DNA of 24,056 nucleotides, taken from positions 1 through 24,056 of IMG/VR virus record IMGVR_UViG_3300020183_000455. One strand, 5' to 3'. Below, piece after piece: positions 14,570-21,464 of this stretch; within the stretch, counting starts at the first letter, position 1, and each line of letters begins with the position of its first letter. Made by a program: the position numbers and the translations under genes. The stretch is from a virus. Under the pieces are notes generated by a model. That model worked only from the letters and a program-made list of their open reading frames with translations. It did no database searches and was not told the origin of the DNA.

Positions 14570-16324
14570 ATGTCAAAGGCAAGAGAATATGTAAAATCAT
14601 ACGGTAAAGACAAGATTCAGTATCTTTTGACAGGATCAACTGACTCTACTTTAAATGCCAGTTCTCCTAAGTTCTTTCAGAATGCATGGAGAGATGCACA
14701 TCTATCCATAAGGGTTACAAAGAATGATATAATCGGAGTTGTTCCCAATACCTCTTGGAATAGAAGTTCATATTATTCTTACTGGAGAACAAATTTAGAT
14801 TCTAACTCAAATTATTACGTTTATGTTCCACAGACTAGATTAATATATCTTTGTATATCTAATAATCCAAACAATAGAATAGACGAAGACGGAGAGTATG
14901 TTTCTACTGTAATTCCAACTCATAGTTACGGTAAGCAAACATATGATGATGGATATACATGGTTACCTATATTCAGAGTAAATAGTGATATTTTTAAATA
15001 CCTAAGCAATGACTGGATTCCAATTGTAAGTTTTGATTTTATTGATACTGATGGTAATCAGGTTAGTCAATATAGAAGATCCTTTGATTTCTGTTCTGGT
15101 TACGGAACTGGAGTTTCTGGAAACTGTGGTGTTTACTTCAACGAAGACACTCAACTAGCAATATCAGATAGCACATACAAGGAATATGCAAAGGGTGATT
15201 TATTTACCACTATATCTGGTATTTCCTGTGGTGATTGTTTCTATTTGTTCGATGGTAAAAACGATAAGTATACTTCTGTTTTCTATGGAGCAAGTGCTGC
15301 ATCATCTTCAATAACAATCAAAACAAAGTTAGAAGAAATAGAAAGCCTCATAGAAACTAGTCAGATATCTCCTAATTCTTCTTACTATAGTTTATATGAT
15401 TTATATGAAAACAACCAAATATTAGATGGAGCAATAATTTCTACATTCATCGACTTAAGTGGATTGTCTGGATCTGATTTAGTAACAACCACAGAAAATC
15501 CATCATTCGTTGTTAATTCTGTTACGGGTGAAGATGCAGAAATACGATTAAAAACATTTGTCAATAGCACTGGCAATAATGAAATAATTGGAATAGAAGT
15601 TATTGAGGGTGGAACTGGATATAAAGATATATTGCTGACTATTAGTCAATCATATTTGAGTGGCATATCATCAAGTGATTTAATTGCTAGAGTTGTTGTG
15701 AATACAGATTTAACTGACTTTATAGGATTTGATCCATATACAACACTTAATTGTTCAAATGTTTTGACCAATGTATCAGTCTATACTCAAGACTTAAGTG
15801 ATCAATCTATTTTTATACCAAGTAGCATTAATTTTTATTCACTAGTAGAAAATCCAATAGAAGTGACCGGATCTTACGAATTTAAAGCTTCTAAATCCAC
15901 AGCAACTCCATATACAAAACAAATCAAACCAATGTATACTGAATTTGCAACATCAACAGTAATATCTGGTGGAGATAGAACAAATTTAGAAGATAAAACA
16001 AAATGGTCTGATGCTGGTACATACACCACCGATACTAGTGGAAAAAGACAAAACATTAAGATAATACAAGTAAGAGATCAGTCATCAAAAACAAGAATTA
16101 AAGTGGTAGGGGATTACAAAGATGATGCATCTGGAGTAAATAGACTAATTGTTAATGGTGTAAATTACACTATAGATTCTGTAATCGAGAAACCAACACA
16201 TATAAGTCAGTTCTCTGGTAATTTGTTAAAAGCAAAAACTTTTACATCAAGAACCATACAATCCGACGATAATTCTACAAATGTTGCAACAACATTTAGA
16301 ATCATAACACCAATTCAAGGATAA
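14570..16324 (+). CDS. gp8: gp8-like baseplate wedge subunit, extended (584 aa)
   Basis: Residues about 25-155 follow T4 gp8: F-F-Q-N-A-W-R-D, V-x-x-N-D-I-I-G-V-V-P-N-T-S-W (T4 V-I-P-R-R-D-W), a V-Y-V-P then Y-L-C-I-S-N-N-P segment, D-D-G-Y-T-W-L-P-I-F (T4 G-D-G-Y-V-W-E-Y-L-F) and D-W-I-P-I. In T4 a gp8 dimer binds gp7 and gp6 in the wedge. T4 gp8 is 334 aa. The additional ~250 residues include I-E-V-I-E-G-G-T-G-Y (about 343-352), a repeat-like segment frequent in phage structural proteins. TAGGAG precedes the ATG by about five bases. The stop is four bases before the next gene. Confidence 0.78.
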   Translation: MSKAREYVKSYGKDKIQYLLTGSTDSTLNASSPKFFQNAWRDAHLSIRVTKNDIIGVVPNTSWNRSSYYSYWRTNLDSNSNYYVYVPQTRLIYLCISNNPNNRIDEDGEYVSTVIPTHSYGKQTYDDGYTWLPIFRVNSDIFKYLSNDWIPIVSFDFIDTDGNQVSQYRRSFDFCSGYGTGVSGNCGVYFNEDTQLAISDSTYKEYAKGDLFTTISGISCGDCFYLFDGKNDKYTSVFYGASAASSSITIKTKLEEIESLIETSQISPNSSYYSLYDLYENNQILDGAIISTFIDLSGLSGSDLVTTTENPSFVVNSVTGEDAEIRLKTFVNSTGNNEIIGIEVIEGGTGYKDILLTISQSYLSGISSSDLIARVVVNTDLTDFIGFDPYTTLNCSNVLTNVSVYTQDLSDQSIFIPSSINFYSLVENPIEVTGSYEFKASKSTATPYTKQIKPMYTEFATSTVISGGDRTNLEDKTKWSDAGTYTTDTSGKRQNIKIIQVRDQSSKTRIKVVGDYKDDASGVNRLIVNGVNYTIDSVIEKPTHISQFSGNLLKAKTFTSRTIQSDDNSTNVATTFRIITPIQG

Positions 16325-16328
16325 TTAA

Positions 16329-17069
16329 ATGGCAATAGATAACACTAGTTTTCCATTAAGCATTGCACCATACAAAAGTAGAATCTCTGGTTTAATTTTT
16401 CCAGGATTGGCAGGAGATGCTGCAAAAAATTATCCATATGTTGCATTTAAACCTGGCTTTCCACTTCAAGCATCCGAACTAAATGAGATGCAAGAAATGT
16501 TGATACTACAGACAAATTTAAATACTACATTTATTGCTAGATTCTTTTCTCAGAATAATGAAGAACCCACTTCAGAAAATTCAATTGCATCTTATACTTT
16601 ATATGGGAATGGTTATTTGGATGAAACACCAGGATTTACCATAACCTCATCAGGAGGCACAATAGAAATTGTTTTAAACATAGGATGGATTTGTCTTCTT
16701 TATAATGGAATGAGATATTGGATATATAATGAATTTAATAGAGAGATCACAGTTTCAAGATCTGATTTTTCTTCGTCTTCCACTAAGTTTATAAAATTAA
16801 ATACATCATTGCAGTATATTCCTTGCTCTTCTGATGAAAATGTTGAAGGGTGGATATTAAATGACAATTCAGATAATACCTTTGAGTCTGGAACATGTGG
16901 GGCAAATAGAATTAAACTTAGATTGGCAGATACACCAATAACAGTTACAAACTCAGCACAAGAAAATTCTCTATTGAAATTAGAAGCAACAACAGATGGT
17001 AGTTTTTTTCAAGTAGAAGTCACCGATCTTTCTGTTAATAGAATATTAGATACAACATATCAGATATAA
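16329..17069 (+). CDS. virion structural protein, first of a tandem paralogous pair (246 aa)
   Basis: The clearest feature is F-K-P-G-F-P-L-Q-A-S-E-L-N-E-M-Q-E (about 39-55), a motif widespread in phage baseplate or fibre-connecting proteins (DUF4815-like use, from memory). A strand-rich middle has I-G-W-I-C-L-L-Y-N-G-M-R-Y-W-I, and a later block has V-E-G-W-I-L-N-D-N-S-D-N-T. The following gene has equivalents of all three, so the two are full-length paralogues. They occupy the place of T4 gp9/gp10, which connect fibres to the wedge, but I see no direct similarity to either. AAGGAT lies just upstream of the ATG, and the stop is one base before the next start. Confidence 0.75.
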   Translation: MAIDNTSFPLSIAPYKSRISGLIFPGLAGDAAKNYPYVAFKPGFPLQASELNEMQEMLILQTNLNTTFIARFFSQNNEEPTSENSIASYTLYGNGYLDETPGFTITSSGGTIEIVLNIGWICLLYNGMRYWIYNEFNREITVSRSDFSSSSTKFIKLNTSLQYIPCSSDENVEGWILNDNSDNTFESGTCGANRIKLRLADTPITVTNSAQENSLLKLEATTDGSFFQVEVTDLSVNRILDTTYQI

Positions 17070-17070
17070 A

Positions 17071-17814
17071 ATGGCAATATCATTATCTGACAATCCACTT
17101 CTGACACAGGATTCATATCCACTTAGTCCATGGCCATTATATGGTAGAAAATATGAATCATTAAATACCAAACATAATTTTGTTATGGAAGGATTTAAAC
17201 CGGGTGTCCCATTACAGGCGGCCGAATTAAATGAGATCCAAGAAAATTTCTATTTAAATCAATCTTTGAATTTAATTTTTTTAACACAATGGAAAGTCTA
17301 TAAAGGACAGGAAGCATCTGTAATCGAAGAACTCACTGGTGATTCCACCAAATTAATGACTTTTCCTAATTTTCATTATTATGCATATCCACTACAAAAG
17401 AAAAATCAAATAGACATTTCAGTTTCTTCTGATAATGTTACTTTGATTTTAAGTCCCGGTTGGTACGTCCTACCTATAAATTCAGTTGCACATTGGGTTT
17501 GTTTGTTTGATGCAGTTGCGGTTTCAGGATTAGTTCCCGTTGATACAACCAGAAATTTTTATCTAAAATTTGATTATAAAGCAATTCTCACTTCTGAAAA
17601 TAAAAATGATGTTGGTTATTTCTTTAACGATAGATCAAATAGAACTGTAAATCCAATAACTGATGGGGCTGATAGAGTGGAAATTACAATTACCTCTGTC
17701 GAAAATGAAGAGATGGATAACACCGTTGCTTTGTGTTCCGTCGAACACAGCGAAAATACTTTTTTCTTAAGAGCAATGAATAATTATCTTATGCAAACAA
17801 TAACGGTGGAATAA
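17071..17814 (+). CDS. virion structural protein, second of the tandem paralogous pair (247 aa)
   Basis: It carries F-K-P-G-V-P-L-Q-A-A-E-L-N-E-I-Q-E (about 43-59), nearly identical to the motif of the preceding protein, and matching blocks P-G-W-Y-V-L-P-I-N-S-V-A-H-W-V and V-G-Y-F-F-N-D-R-S-N-R-T in the same order and at similar distances. Outside these the two have diverged strongly, so the duplication is old. Such a pair could form a heteromer at the baseplate rim linking wedge and fibres; this is inference. The start is one base after the previous stop, without a strong ribosome site. The gene is followed by a late promoter. Confidence 0.75.
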   Translation: MAISLSDNPLLTQDSYPLSPWPLYGRKYESLNTKHNFVMEGFKPGVPLQAAELNEIQENFYLNQSLNLIFLTQWKVYKGQEASVIEELTGDSTKLMTFPNFHYYAYPLQKKNQIDISVSSDNVTLILSPGWYVLPINSVAHWVCLFDAVAVSGLVPVDTTRNFYLKFDYKAILTSENKNDVGYFFNDRSNRTVNPITDGADRVEITITSVENEEMDNTVALCSVEHSENTFFLRAMNNYLMQTITVE

Positions 17815-17817
17815 AGA

Positions 17818-17825
17818 TATAAATA
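17818..17825 (+). promoter_or_regulatory. T4-type late promoter upstream of the first tail-fibre gene
   Basis: Exact TATAAATA in the 28-base gap between 17814 and 17843. RNA would begin near 17831, leaving GAGGG (17832-17836) as ribosome site ahead of the ATG. Promoter, start point and ribosome site are all correctly spaced, making this the best promoter in the window. Confidence 0.78.
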
Positions 17826-17842
17826 CAGATTGAGGGCAATAA

Positions 17843-20143
17843 ATGGCAATTACTAGAGACACAATAATTGGAGATTTGGGAGGAACTGCAAGTTTCTTCG
17901 ATTGGTGGACTAAAGAAAACACCGAAATTATCGAAAAACTTAACCTTCTTAAAGTATTCGGATTAACAGCAGGTTCCGGGATAGGTGTAACTAGTAATTC
18001 TACAACAGGTGTGTGGACTGTTAGTTTTGGTGGAACCGGTCCAATTACAACCGATGTGACCTTTTCGGGTAAAGTTAACTTTGATGGACCTACAATTTTA
18101 CCAAATGTTTCATATAAAATAACAGGGATTACATCAGGTACTCCTGGATTTACATTCGGAACACCAATTTATTTTGATTCTACTGTTGGATATACTGCTT
18201 CTAAAGCTAATTCTCAACAGGGTGGTGAAATGATTGGTATGATCACTCAGAGAACAGAATCATATTCAACAGTAACTGTTACTGGTAAAATAGATGGAGA
18301 TTTTCAAGATGTTCTCGGTGGTGGAGGAGCAACATTAAGTGCCGGATGTGTTTATTTCTTGAGTGATTCCACTTTAGGAGAAATAACAACAACTGAACCA
18401 ACTACTAGCGGAAGTGTCTCCAAACCAGCACTCTATGCTATAGGGGCAACCTCTGGAGTTGTGTTGAGTTATAGAGGAAATTATCTAGATTCTTCCGGTT
18501 TAACTGGAGCATCTGGTGGAAATAGATTTTATATTTCTATTCCTACTGCATCCAATCCTGGGTTTTTAATGAATAGTGTTGTTTCCTATAATCCATCAGT
18601 TAATACAAATTCATTAGATAGTTATCTTTCTAATAGAGGAAATAGACCTGCATCATATTCTGGATGGTTTTTAAGTAGAGCATACAACTCATCAGAAGGA
18701 ACAGATAACTTATTTTTTGGATCGGAAGAAGATTATGTAGTTGGAATAGTAGTGGATGTTATAACGAGTGGTGGAAATAGCATTTTCTGGATAGTAACTC
18801 ACGGTGAAGTGGGCGAAAATCTAGGAGGTGAAGGAGTATACCAACTTTCAAACACATGGGACTATTCTTCTTCGCCATCATCTGGACAAATATTCAAAAC
18901 CGATTCCACTGTTGCTCCTGGAAAAATTATAGCATTTCAGTATGAACCAAACAGATATACTGTAGTGAATAGTAATAGAAAAGCAGCAGGATCTAGCACA
19001 TCTGCAAGTGTTGCTGCAATCACTAGTAGCACTACAGATGAGAAAATCAGTTTAGAAAATGTATTACTCAATGGCGATTTCTCTATTTGGCAAAGAGATG
19101 TTGGAAAGAATTCTGGTTATACTGGAACAGAAGATCTTATTTTTGCTGACATGTGGAGACGAGTTGATGGAGTCACTGCTTCTGCGACTAAATACTTTTC
19201 GATTGAAAGAAAGAGATTCAGTGACGCAGATGTAACTATTGAAGGCTCGCCTGAATATTACATTGAAGCAAAGGCATTTGGTTTAACATATTCAACATTA
19301 GACGATAATAAAATAACAATAGGTCATGTTATACCAAACGCAAAATCTCTTTTCAGTAGCGATGTCACTTTAAGTTTCTATGCCAAATGTGAAACTAATG
19401 GATATAAAATAAAACCATACTATAGAAGATATAATAATTCAACTGCATTGGATACCTATTCATTTGAAGATATATTTTTAACAACTTCATGGGCTCGACA
19501 CGATGTTCAATTTACAATTTTAACAAATGCAGGAATAAGTCCAAGAGTTGATGATTATTTAGAGATTGGATTTGATTTATTCCCAATAACAGAAACAGCA
19601 GTTGGTGCTGGTGCATCTACAGATCTAAGTACTAAGGTTGGAATTGCTTCTGTTTGTTTACTAAATGGACAACCAACGATTGGAAACTTTAATCATAATC
19701 ATGGTAAGATCGAAAGTAGATTACTAGAATGCCAAAAGTATTACTATAGATCATATCCATTAGCAAACGAAGACGGTGATAGTACAATGGTTAATGCACA
19801 AATTCCAGAGTATGGTGTGCCCAATCATTTAATATTACCAACACAACCATGTAACTATTATGCATGGCCTACAAAAATGAGAACTACTCCAACTGTATCA
19901 GTATACTCGCCATCGAGCGGCACTGCGGGGGCGTTCAATGAAACATCTGGAAGAGATTGTAAAAATAGTGGTGGAACCGTTGGATATAATGGATCAAATA
20001 GATTAGTAAAAGCAGGATTACCAGTTATATCTACTAGTGCTTCTCCAACTGGAGTTAGAATCTGTGCAGATCAAGGAATCGTGATCTATGACAGAGTTTT
20101 CTACCACATAGTTGCAGATGCAGATTTCCCACTACCAAATTAA
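17843..20143 (+). CDS. tail fibre / receptor-binding structural protein (766 aa)
   Basis: Residues 1-40 include a short helical segment (F-F-D-W-W-T-K-E-N-T-E-I-I-E-K-L), probably the attachment end. Residues about 105-215 hold a strand-rich module ending in Y-F-L-S ... P ... S-V-S-K-P, which recurs in the next gene. From about 405 comes the common fibre domain L-L-N-G-D-F-S-I-W-Q-R-D ... F-A-D-M-W-R-R, a carbohydrate-binding-like jelly-roll with R-L-L-E-C-Q-K-Y-Y-Y-R-S-Y near 623-637. The last ~120 residues look like a receptor-binding tip. The product probably trims on the baseplate rim and contacts the host surface. GAGGG and a late promoter precede it. The host ligand cannot be read from sequence. 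Confidence 0.82.
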   Translation: MAITRDTIIGDLGGTASFFDWWTKENTEIIEKLNLLKVFGLTAGSGIGVTSNSTTGVWTVSFGGTGPITTDVTFSGKVNFDGPTILPNVSYKITGITSGTPGFTFGTPIYFDSTVGYTASKANSQQGGEMIGMITQRTESYSTVTVTGKIDGDFQDVLGGGGATLSAGCVYFLSDSTLGEITTTEPTTSGSVSKPALYAIGATSGVVLSYRGNYLDSSGLTGASGGNRFYISIPTASNPGFLMNSVVSYNPSVNTNSLDSYLSNRGNRPASYSGWFLSRAYNSSEGTDNLFFGSEEDYVVGIVVDVITSGGNSIFWIVTHGEVGENLGGEGVYQLSNTWDYSSSPSSGQIFKTDSTVAPGKIIAFQYEPNRYTVVNSNRKAAGSSTSASVAAITSSTTDEKISLENVLLNGDFSIWQRDVGKNSGYTGTEDLIFADMWRRVDGVTASATKYFSIERKRFSDADVTIEGSPEYYIEAKAFGLTYSTLDDNKITIGHVIPNAKSLFSSDVTLSFYAKCETNGYKIKPYYRRYNNSTALDTYSFEDIFLTTSWARHDVQFTILTNAGISPRVDDYLEIGFDLFPITETAVGAGASTDLSTKVGIASVCLLNGQPTIGNFNHNHGKIESRLLECQKYYYRSYPLANEDGDSTMVNAQIPEYGVPNHLILPTQPCNYYAWPTKMRTTPTVSVYSPSSGTAGAFNETSGRDCKNSGGTVGYNGSNRLVKAGLPVISTSASPTGVRICADQGIVIYDRVFYHIVADADFPLPN

Positions 20144-20155
20144 AAGAGGTAAAAT

Positions 20156-21454
20156 ATGCCAAGTTGCGGTAATAGTTCAAATATACTTTCGACAAATAAC
20201 AATATAACCATAACATCTTCCGGTGCTGGTTCTAGACTATTATGCAATTTGACAAGTGGTTCGTATGATCCCGGTATTACTGGCGGAGATGCCATTTATT
20301 ATAATGTTGCGGGTGCATCGTATTTTAAATCAAGAGCAGACGATCAAGTAACTGCTGAAGTATTTGGTGTGGTTGAAACTTATAATGAAGATGGAAGTTT
20401 GAGTGTAGTAATTGCAGGATCTATAAATTTAGACAATTCGGTTCTTGCGGATTCTGGTCTAAATGGACTTTCTGGAGGAAAGGATATTTACTTCCTTAGT
20501 GGATTAACTGCTGGAAAATTAGTAGATGTTGCACCAACAGAAGTGGGTAACATTGTAAAACCAGTTTATCAGAAATCACCACATGGTTCTTATACTGGAA
20601 TTATTCAAAACTATATTGGATATGTAATAGGTTCAGACACTGTTGCAACTGTTGCAGATAATTTAACTGGTAATATTGGAACTTTGATTCTTGTACCAAA
20701 TGGATATGATGCACCACAAAATTATGCAAAATGCGACGGAGAGACAGTTGTAACAGTTACAGACAATCAAGAATTTTTAAATAAGTTTGATCTTACTTTA
20801 CCTTATATAATGAAAGTAATTCCGTATAGTGCATCTGGTTCAACAAAAACACCAGATAGAAAATGGATAGGATCAAAAATTGCAGCAGATTCAAGAGCAT
20901 TTGCTGCTACTCCTGATAGAGCACAATGGAAGTTCCCAGAAGTAACAGTATTTAATGCAGACTCAACTTACTATTACTTTAAAGTTACTCCACCAACTTA
21001 TTCATACAACGGAAGTAAACCATCTTCAAAAATAAACACATCCGCACATATATTTTCAAGTGGATCCACTATGCCGCCAATAGGATTTACTCATAACTGG
21101 TTCTTTTTTAATGGACTAGATCAAACTGAAAGATACGGTGGTTACTTTTATGTAAACGGTAACTTTACTCTTCACGGATTGGTTACTCCTAAAATATCAT
21201 TTACTAACAATGTGTTTTCATACGGAACAACAAAGGCACAATCTTTCTCAGATGCTTCTCAAGAAGCAAGTCCAATACAAGTTTACATGAAAGTAAAAGG
21301 AGAAAGTTCAACTTCAATTTATGTTCCAGATGAACTTTCGGTTGAAAGAATAAATGCTGATACATTATATCTTTCAGATCAAAATATCAATACATGGAAA
21401 ACTTCAGTAGACGCCGATATCGCTGCAATTAAAGCCATTCTCAGATTATCATAA
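20156..21454 (+). CDS. tail fibre protein with tail-collar-like domain (432 aa)
   Basis: Residues about 38-155 repeat the module of the preceding fibre: G-D-A-I-Y-Y, F-G-V-V-E-T, L-S-G-G-K-D-I-Y-F-L-S, then G-N-I-V-K-P-V and Y-I-G-Y-V-I-G. Next comes I-G-T-L-I-L-V-P-N-G-Y-D-A-P (about 172-185) and Y-A-K-C-D-G-E ... L-P-Y-I-M-K-V-I, the pattern of a phage tail-collar domain (P-x-G-W-x-x-C-D-G). The C-terminus is a helical stretch, I-N-T-W-K-T-S-V-D-A-D-I-A-A-I-K-A-I-L. AGAGGT lies six bases before the ATG. Probably a short-fibre or fibre-tip component in the same adhesion complex as its neighbours. Confidence 0.75.
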   Translation: MPSCGNSSNILSTNNNITITSSGAGSRLLCNLTSGSYDPGITGGDAIYYNVAGASYFKSRADDQVTAEVFGVVETYNEDGSLSVVIAGSINLDNSVLADSGLNGLSGGKDIYFLSGLTAGKLVDVAPTEVGNIVKPVYQKSPHGSYTGIIQNYIGYVIGSDTVATVADNLTGNIGTLILVPNGYDAPQNYAKCDGETVVTVTDNQEFLNKFDLTLPYIMKVIPYSASGSTKTPDRKWIGSKIAADSRAFAATPDRAQWKFPEVTVFNADSTYYYFKVTPPTYSYNGSKPSSKINTSAHIFSSGSTMPPIGFTHNWFFFNGLDQTERYGGYFYVNGNFTLHGLVTPKISFTNNVFSYGTTKAQSFSDASQEASPIQVYMKVKGESSTSIYVPDELSVERINADTLYLSDQNINTWKTSVDADIAAIKAILRLS

Positions 21455-21464
21455 AGGTTAAATT

